Of a stretch of 64,000 bases of DNA, positions 12,060 to 24,540 are shown one piece after another. A model generated the notes under the pieces. That model did not search any database, was not told the origin of the DNA, and worked only from the letters and a program-made list of their open reading frames with translations. This DNA comes from Bettongia penicillata ogilbyi. Its lineage: Eukaryota; Chordata; Mammalia; Diprotodontia; Potoroidae. Where the stretch lies: the NCBI GenBank assembly GCA_023548195.1, contig JAJHZJ010000014.1, forward strand, positions 17,309,718-17,373,717, written 5' to 3'. Each line of letters opens with the position of its first letter. The first letter of the stretch is position 1. The position numbers and the translations under genes were made by a program.

Positions 12060-13690
12060 CCATCTTTGCTCTTCTTTGAACCATGTTAATGACAATTCTA
12101 AATAAAATTTATAGCATATGGTGTATAGAATATGATATATTCTAAATTTGCAAAATCAGTGCCATATTAATCAAAATATGAGAAACTTAATCTGGAAGAA
12201 CAAGATCAAGAATCTTAAGGAAAATGATGAAAAAAGTGGGAAGCAAAGGGTCCTATTAGTATCAGGTCTCAAATTTTGTTCAAATCATAATCATTAACAC
12301 AATTTGACAGTGGCTAAAAATCCAGAAAAATTAAAAAATGGAGTCTATTAGGTATACCAATATTTGAAGCAATATCATATATAGTAGCATAGTATTTGAA
12401 AAACACAAAGACTCCAACTCACTGAGGTAAAGTATATGACAAAAACTACTGGAAAAACTATATATCTGGTAGAAATTAGGTTTAGATCAACATCTTATAC
12501 CATATTTCACAATAAACTCTGAATGAATACAATAAGGGGAGCAAGAAAGAAGATTCTTTTTTTTTACAACTATGTATGGGGGAAGAGTTCAAGACCAAAC
12601 AAGGGATCAAGGATCACAGGAAATGGAATCAACAATTTTGAACACATAAAATTGAAAAAATTCTGCTCAAACAAAATTGATGTAGTGAGAATTTGAAGGA
12701 TAATAGCTAATCTTTATAGTAGTTTTCTCATGTGGCTTGACATTCAAAATATACAGAAACTGATAGAAATGTATGTAAACAAGAACCATTTCCCAATAGA
12801 TAAAATGACCAAAGATATATTATATTCCTCAAAAAAAAGAAAGCAAGTTGTCAACTCCATATGAAAAAATGAACCAAATCACCTATAATAAAATAAATAC
12901 TATGTAAAACAACTCTAAGGTTCTACCTCACACCCAGAGTGTGTGGCAAAAATGGAAGATCACAATTCTTATAAAGCTTGTAAGAGGATAGGCACACTAC
13001 TACATTATTGGTGGAGCTGCAAATTGATACAATTATGCTAGGAAGCAGTTAGGAGCTATGTACTAAAAGTTATTAACTACATACATTTTCACCCAGCAAT
13101 ACTATATACCCACAAAAAGAATCAAAGAAAGAAAGAAAGAATCCATAGAAATAAAACTTTTACATCAACATTTTTTTTGTTATAGCAAAGAACTGGAAAC
13201 AAAGTGTGTGTCTATCAATTAGAGAGTGACTAAAGAAATTATGGCAAATGAGTATGATGAATTTTATTTCACTATAATAAATGAAAAAGGGGATGTATTC
13301 AGAGAAACCTGGGAGGACTTATATGAACAGATGCAGCATTTAATGAGAAGAACCAGGGGAATAATTTCTATAATGTTCAAAACATTGTAAAGTGAAACAA
13401 CTTTGAAAGATTTAAGAACTCTGATTTATTCAATGACTCCAGAAGACTGAGGATAAGTCATGTCCATCATATCTTAGCAGAGGGGTGATGGACTTAAGAT
13501 TCAGAATAAGGCATACATTTTCATATGTGACCAATGTGTGGATTTTTTTTGCTTGACTAATTTGTTACAGGTGAGTACTATTTTTTTTTGAAGGGAGAAT
13601 TATAAAAATTAGTTGAGTAGGGGGATTGTTATAGTCATTCCAAAAGACAAAGCAAGAGACAAATGAAGAAGAAAGAAACGTCAATAAAAC
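12060..13690 (+). repeat. L1 ORF2 3' half and 3' UTR, sense
   Basis: Contains GAAGAACAAGATCAAGAATCTTAAGG (ORF2 central region), ATTATTGGTGGAGCTGCAAATTGATACAA, TAGCAAAGAACTGGAAAC and CTATCAATTAGAGAGTGACTAAA, then the 3' UTR block GTGTGGATTTTTTTTGCTTGAC. Old and frame-broken. Confidence 0.85.
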
Positions 13691-14034
13691 TTTAAAAAAT
13701 ACACATAAGAGATCAGGAGGAGGTTCAGAAAGGAGGTGAACCTGTGTTTGAAATATGTTCAGCTTCAACTTAAAAAACACAAAGCATATAGAATGAAGAT
13801 AAGCTATGTTTTCTGTTCTCTGTCCTATAGAAGGAAATATTCAATTTGGTTTTGTTTGTTAAGTTCATAAAAACAAAAAAAATTTAAGTAACTTAGGTAA
13901 CAGGAGTTTAAGTGATTTGTGATCGTCAAATTGTAACTGTCAAGGACAGGATTTGAGTCCAACCAGTTTTTCATTCCTCCAAACTGCCACCATAATAAGG
14001 AGGCCAAATGAATAAAGCATCTTAGTGCCAAACA
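13691..14034. other. Unassigned sequence
   Basis: 13880-14030 (GGTAACAGGAGTTTAAGTGATTTGTG ... ATTTGAGTCCAACCAG) has the order of an antisense core-SINE/MIR body but is too decayed to call firmly. Confidence 0.35.
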
Positions 14035-16095
14035 TTTATTTTTAAAAGAAATGTTGACAGATTTTTTTTTATAATCAGAATTTCTGCTAGTACTCATCCC
14101 TTTCCTCCTCCCTGAGAGACATGACATATAACAAATATTATTTTTAAAGAAAAGAAAAAGAGGAAAAAAGGAAAGAATAAGCAAATTGATCAATACATTG
14201 AAGGAATCTGAAAATATATGCAATGTACCATATCTGTGTACCTCCCACCTCTGTGTAAAGGAGTAGAGTGAGAATATCTTATCATATCTCTCCTTTGGAG
14301 ACATACTTTTTCTTTGTAATTTTTTAACATTCACTTTTGATTATTTTGTGTTTGTTGTACTTTCCATTTGCATTGCTGTAATTATTGTACATATTGTTTT
14401 ATCGTCTCTACTTGTTCATTCTCCAGAAAATCATATTAAATTCTTCCATGTTTGTCAGTGTTCATCATATTTACTGTTTCTTACAGTACAATGTTATTCC
14501 ATTACATTCACGTACCATAATTTGTTTAGTCATTTTCCCATAGATAGGCATCTACTTTGCTTCCAATTTTTTGTTTCCTAAAATATTGCTGTGAAAAAAA
14601 TCTTGTGTATATGAGGACTTATTTTTATCAGTGATATTGGAATGTAAATCCAGTAGTGGAATCTCTAGTTCAGAGTATGGACATTTTAATCACTTTATGT
14701 ACGTAATTTCAACATTCCAAAATGGTTATACTGATTCACATAAAGCTCCACTAACAATGCATTAGTGTGTCTTTCTTCCCACAACCACTCCAGTATGGAT
14801 TATTCCCATTTTTAGTCATCTTTGCCAATTTATCTGGGTGTGTAATGAAACCTCAGGGTTATATTGATTTGCATTTCTCATCAGTGATTTGGAACATTCT
14901 TCCAAATTATTAAAAGATTGCAATTCCTTTTATGAACTATTTGTTTTTATCATCCAACCAATTATTAATTGGAGAACAGGTTATTGGTTGTCTATACATC
15001 TTGTATACCAAAGCTTTATCATAAATTTTGTATAGTTTCCCCCCCATTTAACCACTTCCTTTTTTTAATCTAGATATATTGTGTTTGTATAGAAACTTTT
15101 TCAGTTTTATGTTATCAAAGATATACATATATATATTATTTTCTTTAATGCTCTTTATCTCATGTTTAGTTAAGAATGCTTCTCATGTGAATAGATGTGA
15201 AGGATCTGATATGGTGTTCTTTTAATTTTTTTATGATATGAACTTTAATATTAGAATCATGTAATCATTGTGCATTTTCTATGGAATGTAGGTGTTGCTC
15301 TAAGTCTAATTTCTGCCAGACTAATTTCTAGTTTTCTCAACAATTTTTTTTTATCAAATAGGAAGTTCTTTCATTTGTGATTTCCAGTATACCAGATACT
15401 AGGTCTATGACTTCTATTGTTCTGATTCTTTCTAATCTTATCTATTCCGCTGACATCTGTTTTTTTAACCAACAACAAATAGTTTTGGTGACGTTTCACA
15501 AAAAGTTTGATGTAGAGAGATGATATTCCCCCACATTTCCTATCTTTTTTCAGTTTCCTTTGATATTCTAGAAATTTTCTTTATCTAAATGACATTTATT
15601 ATTTTATTAAATTCTGTAAAATGTCCCTTTGATGCCATAATTCACATAGCATTAAAATTGTACGTTGTCATTTTTATCATATTGGCATAACCCGGACTTG
15701 AGTGCTAAATATTTCTTAAACTATTTAAGTTTTCCTTTATTTCTTTAAGTGGCACTTACTAATTGAATCTACATAAGTAAATATTTGGTGTGCTTTGTTC
15801 AATTGATTTCCTACCCTTCCCCACATTTTATGCATTTGTATTTCTTTTAAATGGGAGTTTCTTTTATATTATTGCCTATTGGATTTTATTATTATGGAGA
15901 TTTTTTGTGAGTTTATTTTGTAGCTTGAAACATTACTTAAACTATAAATGATCAAAATTAGTATCTTTGCTGATTCTCTAGAATTTTCTAAGCAGACTGT
16001 CATGTCAGCTGCAAAGGAGATAATTTTATCTCCTATTTGTCTATACTGAATGCCTTTAATATCTTTCTTTCCTCTTGCTCTTTCTAGTCTTTCCA
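14035..16095 (-). repeat. L1 ORF2 and 3' UTR, antisense
   Basis: Begins with an L1 3' UTR similar to 51515-51740 and runs back through ORF2: TTTGCCAATTTATCTGGGTGTG, AACCAATTATTAATTGGAGAACAGG, then CAGACTGTCATGTCAGCTGCAAAGGAGATAATTTTA in the reverse-transcriptase portion. It continues beyond the SINE at 16096-16265. Confidence 0.85.
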
Positions 16096-16265
16096 GGGGA
16101 CAGCTAGGTGAACCAGTTGGTAAAGTGTTGACCCTGGAGTCAGGAAGACCCACCTTTCTGAGTTCAAATCTGACCTCAGACACTTCCTAGTTATGTGATC
16201 TTCTTTGCCAAGAAAATCCAAAATGGTGCCACAAAGTGCTGGACATGGCTGAGCAAAGCATTTCA
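16096..16265 (+). repeat. Core-SINE with internal deletion, sense
   Basis: GGGGACAGCTAGGTGAACCAGTTGG head, CTGAGTTCAAATCTGACCTCAGACACTTCC B-box region, then a jump from GTTATGTGATC directly to the tail block TTTGCCAAGAAAATCC. The central core is missing. It is inserted in the antisense L1. Confidence 0.85.
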
Positions 16266-16640
16266 AGAATTATATCAAATAATGGTGGGGAGAGTAGGCA
16301 TCCTTGTTCTACCCATGTATGTGCTGGGAAAACTTTAGAATTGAATATTAAGGAAGTTGAGTTGAGGTGGAGAAGAAGGGGTTCAGCAGTAGAGGGCAGA
16401 GAAGAGGATTTGAGTAATGACAACTCAGAGTTCAGATCACTGGAGGGATACGGAGGGTATGGCTGACTGGGAGTTGGTTAATTATTGAATGAGTTCAGAT
16501 AGGTTATCAATATCTCAAGGGATTTGGTCTCAGAATAGAGTCCTATCATAGTGCTAGGCAGCAGTGTACATCTAGAGGTTTGTTAAGGTGATGGCAGACT
16601 TAGGCAACAAGTGGGAGGTAGGGGGGAAAAGCCCATAGAA
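16266..16640. repeat. L1 antisense remainder and unassigned sequence
   Basis: 16266-16330 (ATTATATCAAATAATGGTGGGGAGAGTAGGCATCC) is the continuation of the antisense L1 ORF2. 16331-16640 is purine-rich and unassigned. Confidence 0.6.
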
Positions 16641-16643
16641 TTT

Positions 16644-16644
16644 T

Positions 16645-16700
<56 letters not shown>
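16644..16700. repeat. (TA)n microsatellite
   Basis: TA dinucleotides with a single TG interruption. Confidence 0.95.
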
Positions 16701-16706
<6 letters not shown>

Positions 16707-17045
16707 AAGCTGCTTTTTTTTTGAAAAGACTAATAAATTTGATAAATCTTTAACAAATCTAGTTAAAAAAGAAGAAAGAAAATAAAATCACTAAAATAGC
16801 ATGAACAAGGCAAAATCATGACAAAACTAGAAGAAATAAAAAGAATAATCAGAACATATTATGCATAGCTTTATGTTAATAAAACGCAAGAGAGACAAAA
16901 GAAATAGAGAAATACTTCAAGAAATATAAAATACTCTAACTCCGAAGATCTTAGTTAAAATATATGCCATATTTGCAAATATAAAATATATACAAATATG
17001 TGTGTATATATGTATATCTATATGTACATACACATACACACATCA

Positions 17046-17049
17046 TTTG

Positions 17050-17092
<43 letters not shown>
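17046..17092. repeat. (CA)n microsatellite
   Basis: About 20 uninterrupted CA units within the L1. Confidence 0.95.
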
Positions 17093-17094
<2 letters not shown>

Positions 17095-17721
17095 TAGCCA
17101 TTCTCCAGTAGAGTAATGGTCAAAGGAGGTGATCAAATGGTTCTCAAAGGATGAATTGCAGAATATTCACAACCATTTGATAGTGCTTTAAATCACCCAT
17201 AATATGAGAAATATAAATTAAAACAACACTGAAGATTCACATCAGGATGAATTTGTAGAGTTTACCTCACTAATTGGTAAAGATGACAAAAAAGTGCAAC
17301 ATTTATCATTGGAGGTGTTATGGAAATGATAGGCAACATAATCTATTGTTGGTGGAACCATGAGATGGTAGAACCATTTTGGAAAGCAGTTTGGAATTTT
17401 GCAAATAGACTAAAGTGTTCATACCCTTTGAACCAGAAATTCCATTACTGGACCATACCCAGTATGACAAGAAAAGAAGAAAAGAAGAAAGTTCCCACAC
17501 GCACCAAATAATGATAGTAGCATTTTTTGATTTGTGATAGAAGAGAATTGGAAAGAAAGTAGATGTCAATCAATTGGGGAATGGCTAAACAAATTGTGGT
17601 ACATGAATATCATGGAATATCACCGTTATGTTAAAAAATGATGAACATGAAGAATACAGAGAAGCATGGAAAGATCTACATCAATTGAATTGATGCAGAA
17701 TGAAGTAAGAAGAGGCAAGAA

Positions 17722-17724
<3 letters not shown>

Positions 17725-17762
<38 letters not shown>
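17725..17762. repeat. (TA)n microsatellite
   Basis: Pure TA run in the L1 3' region. Confidence 0.95.
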
Positions 17763-17765
<3 letters not shown>

Positions 17766-18499
17766 TACAACAATGTAAATGGAAAGAACTACCACACACA
17801 TAAAAGAAAGTGAATGTAATGAAATTATGAAGATTAAGCAAGACTCATGAAGAGTTACCAGAGGTTCATCCCAACCCACTCTTTCATGGAGGTAGAAGTC
17901 CAGAGCTGTTAACACATTATACATGTTTCAGAACTTTTTCAATGTATGGATCAGTTATGCTGATTTTTCTCTCTTTTTCTGGTCTTTTAAAAATACTATT
18001 TATATGTGAGATAGCTCTCTAGAGGGGATAACTGGGTTGCTGTAAAAAATCAAAAGAAATAAACAAAAACTTATTTAAAAGAAAAGGAACAATTTGAAAC
18101 ATATACATTGTGTCTTATAAGAATAAGACACAAAATTAAGACTCTTCTTTGCTGGCATAAATATTTTCTGAAGCATTTGCATTCCTCTTTATTTGATTCC
18201 ACTCCTTAGACTAATTTAGATCTCCCTCAGTCTTTGGAAAACTTTTGTATAGATTTTGGAAGTGTTGTACAGCCATTTTCTCATTTTAAAAAAATGATTA
18301 AAATTTTTTGAATTTAGTAAACACCAAATAAATATTCATTTTCATATTAAAAGTAGATCAGAAAATAAAAGATTACATATCTAACAATTAATCTATATTT
18401 CTTAGAGCTTGCTCTTCCTTTTAAGTATATAATGCTTAAATTGTATTATATAGTGTATATTTTTTGATAAAAGAAACTCTTAAAAGTTGCTTTCTAATT

Positions 18500-19480
18500 A
18501 ATTTTGCTACCTTTATTGTTTTATAGGTGACTGCCTCCCATTCACCTTTATAATCATAATTGTTAATTTTATGTTTCCTTCTATCCATAATATACTTTTT
18601 CCTCTATCCCCTTGCACTTTTTTTAAAACAAAGGTGATGAAAGAGGAATGTTTCTAACTTTAGTGAACCCATTTTCTCTTCCCCTTACCAAGTACCTATT
18701 CACAAATTCTTACCTTTTCTTTCTGTTTTTTTTTTTACTTCCCCCTTCACAATTCACCCTCTGAAATGGGAGTTTGCTTCACTTAAGATTAATTTTTCCC
18801 TGAATCTACCCTCTCTCTTAAGCGCCCCCCCCCTTTTACCTCCTATTTCCCCATTGAATCTAATGTATCTTTATACCATATCCCGTGTGTTCAGCTGTTC
18901 TTCTGATTTGTTCAGATATGAGAGGTTCCTATGTGGCCCACTCTTTTCATCCTGTCCTTCATGTTTGTTTAGTCTTCTCACAGCCTCCAAATATGTGAAA
19001 TAGTAAGTTTCATCCTTTCCTGTCCTTCAGTGCATTATTTTTTCTTTCTTCAAAAATTATCAAAACATAGCAAAAGCTCTCTTGGTCTTTCTGTCTTATT
19101 TACTACCTCCCTGTGCCTCTTAAACATTAGAATTGTAAGCAACTGCTTTTTCCTTCTCTTTCTATTAGAATATAAACACTTCATTGTATAGTCCCCTTTA
19201 ATTACTTAGATGTCTTTCTATGTTTTTCCTGAGTCTTGTGTTTGCATTTCAAAGTATTTATTCCCTTCTGGAATGCTCTATTTCACTCAAGGTACATTTT
19301 CCCTCCTATTATTGCTCAGTTTTCCCTGGTAAATTATTCTTGGTGGTAAAGCCTTTATTTTTTACCACCTATAATAATGTATTCCAAGTTCTCTTCTCCT
19401 TTATTGTGGTAGCTTCCAATTCTTTCTTGATCCTGACTTATCTACTGATGGGGAGAACCAAAACCAAAAATAGAATTGTT
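18500..19480 (-). repeat. L1 ORF1-side region, antisense
   Basis: The pyrimidine-rich plus strand follows the order of 39966-41240. The reverse complement of 19318-19345 gives a decayed form of the ORF1 C-terminal TYPAKLS motif. It is adjacent to a segment matching the AWNxIF-like block. An old L1 family, with no intact frame. Confidence 0.6.
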
Positions 19481-20780
19481 CTTCACTAATCTGAGGTAGG
19501 GATAGAATTGAGGTACTGGAATCTTTGTTTTCCTCATGTTGTTAGATAAGGAGCCCTAGAATAGTGAATGCAAGGCAAACCTGAAGGGCAGGACACTAAC
19601 TGGCAAAGGTCACCACACCCTGTGGCCTCACCCTAGTAGTCCCTGAATTGCCATTGTGCTAGATGTGTAAAAAAGAGCCAAATGTTATTTACTTTTTCCA
19701 TCTCCTTTTCTCAGATACTGATATATTTTTCCTGAAAAGAATACACATTTGTTTTTTTAATTGCTTGCATCTTACCACCATTTCTGGGAATGAGCTGGGG
19801 AGACGTTTGTGGCATGCAATAGTAAAGATGGTACAGTAATTACTTGTCATTGTTTAAATAGCAATGGGCTGTAATTGAGATGAAAACCTCAGAATTGGTT
19901 ATTTTGGAGCTAATTTTTATATGTAAACTGTTTGTTTTGGGGGCATAGGAGGGCATGAAACCATTTTCTCAACAGGTCCCATTGAAAGAAATGCAGCAGT
20001 ACTACTGTGCAATTATCTCTTGGTTATTATCTGTGGAGTGTTTGCGGAGTGTTCTAGACCAATGACAAATTTCAAAATCTTTTTTACCCCCAGTGTTATA
20101 TAAATAATAGTGACAAACATTTTCCAACATTCACTTTGACAGCATTTGAAGACACCTGAAATTGGCTCATTATCTGCTGACATATCTCCTTTCAGATCCT
20201 CTACTGACAGTATGTGTGTTTTTAGAATTCTAAAAAGTGAACAAATACAGCAGTAGTAAGGATTGTTTGGGCCTTGGAAATGCCACGAAGTTTACACATA
20301 TACAAAATAAGTGTTTGGTAAGGAATTGTGGGTTTGTTTCCACTAAAACTGTTAACAACAGTTTTTGTCTCTTGATGCAAAACAGAATGTCAATTTTCTG
20401 AAGCCCAGCTTGCAAAACATATTTCTTGAAAAGGGAGTGTGCTTTAGAGCCTTCCCTGGATATCACAGTTTTTTCCCCCTACCTATGAGATTTCACTTGA
20501 ACAGATGTGCTTTTATGACTGAAGGATGAGTTAGGCTATTCCCCTGGAGGGGGAAGATGATTACTCTGGAAAATAAAGACTGTACTTACCCAAACAGAGC
20601 TTGTAGCTAACTGATTCAGCTCTTAGGTAAGGCTTGGGGGTGAGAATAGGGGACTCTAGATCAGTTCCCTCAAGGACCGTCAAGGAGGGGAGAGTAGAGT
20701 GCAGTAATACAAAAGACGTTTTCACTGCAGGTATACACATGCAGGGAGGATGCAGACCTTAGCCTACTGAAGACTGTGAA
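19481..20780. other. Unassigned, possibly single-copy DNA
   Basis: No repeat recognised. 19740-20160 is of mixed composition with homeodomain-core-like TAATTA/TAATTG words (for example TACAGTAATTACTTGTC and CTGTAATTGAGATG). It could be a conserved noncoding element, but this was not testable here. Confidence 0.4.
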
Positions 20781-20781
20781 T

Positions 20782-21116
20782 AGTGGGACCTGTGTGTGTT
20801 CCTTCTTCATTGCTGAAGAAGACCATGCCATCAGAGAAATAATGACTTGACTTGCACTTGACTTGTTTTGAGTGAGGGAGGGCTGTGCAGGTCACCAGCG
20901 TTGCTTCTCCAGAGTCATCTGAATCCAGTGACAAGATATTCATCAGGATGACTGGACATGACCCAGGATAAGGCAATTGGTGTTAAGTGACTTGCCCAAG
21001 GTCACACAGCTAATGAGTGTCAAGTGTCTGAGGTGAGATTTGAGCTCAGGTCCTCCTGACTCCTGCACTGATGCTCTATCCACTACCCCACCTAGCTGCC
21101 CTAAGTGGGACCTGTG
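20782..21116 (-). repeat. SINE (core head, RTE-type tail), antisense, with 13-bp TSD
   Basis: The element spans 20795-21103. Its 5' head is at the right (reverse complement of CACCTAGCTGCC) and its tail, GCTGAAGAAGACCATGCCATCAG, is at the left. Flanking direct repeats AGTGGGACCTGTG at 20782-20794 and 21104-21116 are exact, showing retrotransposition. The full-length copy keeps the core GTGACTTGCCCAAGGTCACACAGC. Confidence 0.92.
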
Positions 21117-21960
21117 GTCATTTTGGGAAAGAAGGATGGAAGTATGCTTGAAGGGGGATGAAATGTAACAATCTCACCCCTGTAGATTTCCTTTGATAAA
21201 ATCCTGTTCATTTGCTCTCTACCCAGAGTTCCCACAGATTTTTCAACTAGTGTTTTAGTCCTGAAGTAGAATAAACTCCTTTTTTCTTTTCTCCTTCCCC
21301 GCCTCCCCAATGAGATTCTACCTCTGTTCTCATTCAGCTCTTGTGCTCTATAACTGTTGAATATCTGCAATTTTAGCTAACTATATAGTAGCTGGCATGC
21401 CAGCTAAAGTATTTAGATTTGCCAACTCAGTTGCATTTAAAGAATGTGTGCATCAGGAAGGTTATGAAAAATGAAACAGAGTAATAGATGAATATAAGTT
21501 ATCAAACATTATTCTATTTTATTTTTCCCTTACAATGAATTGCACATATTTACTACTGGTGCTAAACGGAAAAGCATGATGCTGTTAGCTAGAGTCAGTT
21601 TTAACAGATGCTTTGCTAAATTTCCAAGATGCCTGTCATAAAGCTACATTTTTGCTTTGACCTGTAATGCCCTTGATATCTCTGAGCTAGTGGAAGTGTC
21701 AACTAACATCTTTAATTTGATCTGTTTATCATTTAATTTAGAATTGAATCTCATGTAAATTAAAATGCTTGTCTGCCTCTCATTTATTTCTTGTTTTCCA
21801 AAAGGATATCTGCTTTTGTTTACCAACTGGCTACACATTTTTGAAAAGCAATTATTATAATAACTATTCATTGTACTGTAAGAAGAAAATGCAAGTCAGC
21901 ATTTGTCAGTGAATTTTTCCATACTCTTAGAGGTTATAAACACTACTGATGAAAAATAGA
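21117..21960. other. Unassigned sequence
   Basis: No recognised repeat or coding signal. Short minus-strand open frames lack domains. Confidence 0.4.
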
Positions 21961-22440
21961 TGTGTGAGCCCCGGTATCTGTACTCAAAGAATTCACTCAG
22001 ACCATGCCTCCGAGTTAAAGAAAGGAGTTTATTGGGGTGGTGCATGCAGTGGGCCCTGCTCTCCATGGGAGCATTGAGCAAAGTCACTCGAGCCAGGTTA
22101 CGGTCTGGTCTACATACAATTTAACAGGATTAGGGGTGGGGGAGCTAGTACAGTTTAAGAAAATGGGAGGGGGAATAGGAGAGAGGAGGGGGAGTGCTGC
22201 CCTGGAATGTCAATTAGTCTATACAGATAAACAAAGCTAACTGGATAGGGGGAAGGGGAATGGTGCTCTGGAAAGTCAAGTAGTTGGGAGAGTCTTTGTG
22301 AATGCATACAGATAAGCCCACTGCGGGGGGGCTTCAGTGCATAGTCTTCTTGATTAATCTTCTGGCTGGTCATATCCTGAATCTTATCTCCTATCTCGCA
22401 TCCTGCATCCTGCTTGTTCCATCTGCCTCCATCTGCCTTG
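21961..22440 (-). mobile_element. LTR-like segment of an endogenous retrovirus, antisense
   Basis: On the minus strand the segment ends in CCGGGGCTCACACA and carries an AATAAA at about 22028-22035 (plus strand TTTATTGG) placed about 70 bp before that end, as in R-U5 of a retroviral LTR. The other boundary and a target duplication could not be fixed, so this may be a partial LTR or LTR plus 3' internal sequence. No coding remnant is visible. Confidence 0.5.
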
Positions 22441-22572
22441 TCTCATCACTATGACTTTTTTGTATTTTTGTGTTTGTGAGTAGTATCAGTTATGAATGAT
22501 AAACACTGTTTGTAAATTCATTAGATGGGTTTTGCTTTGTGTGGTTTGTGGAATATCAGTGATTTTTTTAAA

Positions 22573-22812
22573 GGGTAGCTAGGTGGCAGAGTGGATACAC
22601 TGGTGGGTCTCAAGTCATAAAGACTCAGATTTGTGATCTCAGACATTTACTCGCTGTGTGACCCTGGGCAAGTTACTTGCCCTTGTTTACCTCAATTTCC
22701 TCATCTGTAAAATGAGCTAGAAAAGGAAATGGCAAACCACTCCAGTATCTTTGCCAAGAAAAATCCCAAATAGGGTCACAAATAGTCAGACATGACTGAA
22801 AAAAATGACTGA
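22573..22812 (+). repeat. Marsupial core-SINE, sense (type A tail)
   Basis: GGGTAGCTAGGTGGCAGAGTGG head, TGTGTGACCCTGGGCAAGTTACTTGC core, then ATGAGCTAGAAAAGGAAATGGC and GTCAGACATGACTGAAAAAAATGAC tail. TGATTTTTTT flanks both sides as a probable target duplication. Confidence 0.92.
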
Positions 22813-22941
22813 TTTTTTTTTTTAGTCACATCTTCCTATAATTAAAATATATTTGACACTGGTTTCTTTAGGATCAGAAAACTTTAAAATATTAATTTTG
22901 AGGAGACCACAACTATGGTAGTGGGAACTTCTGTTATACTG

Positions 22942-23130
22942 AGTAAGCTAATTTTTTTCTTCAAAAGTATTGAAACAATTCTTGAAACTTAATTGGGTAA
23001 AAGAACCAAGGCTCAATGTTGATGTTGCTTCTTGGTGACTAAGTACAAAGACCAACCCATGAGAGGTTGGAATGGCTCTCCTTCAAGCTTGATTGGAGAA
23101 TAAGTATCTAGACAGATACAGAGGCAGGGA
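22942..23130. repeat. Unnamed diverged repeat, copy A
   Basis: Aligns by eye with 26030-26215 over roughly 180 bp: TTGAAACAATTCTTGAAACTTAA pairs with TCGAAACTATCCTTGAGTCTTAA, and CCAACCCATGAGAGGTTGGAATGGCTCTCCTTCA with CAAGCCTATGAAGAGGTGCAATGACTCTTCCTCA. Family unknown. Confidence 0.55.
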
Positions 23131-23629
23131 AGCTATATTCAACTATATCAAAGCTGCATCTTTACTCTGCATGTTTTCTACACTAAGGCTAAGTAAATTT
23201 CTTTTTATTAACTTTTAGATGGTCTATAAGTTTCTAATTTCACTCCAGTTCCCAAAACTAAAGTGCCAGACTGATCTAAGTCAGTCCCTGCCTGCCATAT
23301 TTGGCATGGTCCTGAATGGTCCAGAAAGGTCCAGAATGACCTTTTTGGATTTGGAGAAGGATGATAAAGAGGAAGGTGGGCCCCAAATGGCTTCTGTCCT
23401 TTTGGCAGTGCTAGGCACTTACCATGAAGTGTTCCCTAATGCCCTAGCATAATTAGAGACTAAATTGTGAGTTTTCAGCAACTAGAGAAAGATGTGAATG
23501 TGCATTATTTCTTTAAGAACTGTTTCTCACAGATGATAAATATGATCAACTATCATTTGTTGAATTTGGAAGCTGCTGTGGGCAAGATTACTCATGAAAC
23601 TGGGAAGGCATGAGAATGGCTGTCATTTT
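23131..23629. other. Unassigned sequence
   Basis: No recognised feature. The plus-strand frame at 23219-23452 (77 codons) resembles no family I know. Confidence 0.35.
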
Positions 23630-23830
23630 TTCTTTTTAACTAGGATTTTTTTGGTTAATTTATTTATTTTCAGTTTTCTACCATCACTTCCATATATGTT
23701 AGATTTTGCCCCCTCCCTCCCCTTCCTTCCCTCTTCTTTCTGCCCTCCCTCCCTGAGATGGCATGCAATCCTATATGGGTTCCACACGTGCATTTTTATG
23801 AAATGCATTTTCACCTTAATGACTGTCATT
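23630..23830 (-). repeat. L1 3' UTR end, antisense
   Basis: Plus-strand polypyrimidine CCCCCTCCCTCCCCTTCCTTCCC followed by GATGGCATGCAATCCTATATGGGTTCC matches the reversed terminal part of marsupial L1 3' UTRs such as 5480-5545. Confidence 0.6.
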
Positions 23831-24540
23831 CTTACAAGAACTGGGACTTGGAGAGCAAGGAAGCAGTAGTACAGACCTGGAGCAGCTGGATGTAGCTTTG
23901 CCTCCCAGTAGGTTGATCTGGAATCCAGTTGTGATCCCTTTAGGCAGGAAGGAAGTAAAAGCAGTTTTTATAACTTTGTCATGGAGCTCTTGAGATTCTC
24001 AGGGAAGTTCTTTACCTATGACATTTATCTTTCTGAACTACTTTTAAACTTTGGGAACTGCTTTTATTAGGGCATTGGAATATATTATTTGAACACTCAG
24101 CCTCTGAGTGATCCATTATATCAGAGAGAAAATAGAAATGAGGTAGGGTCTCCATAAAGACTGTAATTTGGGACATTTCTATGAACTCTACTGAAGGACA
24201 TGTTTGGGCTTTTTAGATGACATTTCAGAGGACATTGGGCAATGCACCTCCTGGACTTCATTGAGATTTTTTGTTAAGGTGTGGGGTAGGAGGGGTCAGG
24301 AATAGGGATGGTGTGGGAGGGGGAGACACCAAAAAGGACAATTTTTCATCCTCTCTGGGAGCCCAGAGATTTTCCTAGAATTAGGGATATGAACAAATGT
24401 TCCAAATGTACCTTATTTGATTTCCTAAGGAGGAGAGAGAAATGAGTGAGAGATGCATTAGTTTAAAAAGTTTGTAAAGGAAAGATAATCTCTTCTCTTA
24501 CTTTTGTGAGTTGTAACTCTCTCTATAGAACTTTCAGGGA
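23831..24540. other. Unassigned sequence
   Basis: No recognised feature. Confidence 0.4.

Larger units (their letters stand above)
16701..18090 (+). repeat. L1 ORF2 and 3' UTR, sense
   Basis: 16722-16960 matches the L1 ORF2 segment AAAGACTAATAAATTTGATAAATC. 17100-17720 runs to the C-terminus: at 17320-17511 the frame includes VEPFWKAVWNFANR. 17560-17620 has CAATTGGGGAATGGCTAAACAAATTG. The end near 18000-18090 is 3' UTR. It is split by microsatellites and carries stops. Confidence 0.85.

Noticed and set aside
13825..14334. 169-codon minus-strand frame
   Set aside because: It overlaps an antisense L1 3' UTR and a decayed SINE-like stretch, and shows no protein family features.
17041..17092. 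(CA)n tract as a regulatory Z-DNA element
   Set aside because: It lies inside an old L1 with no associated gene. It is best described as a microsatellite.
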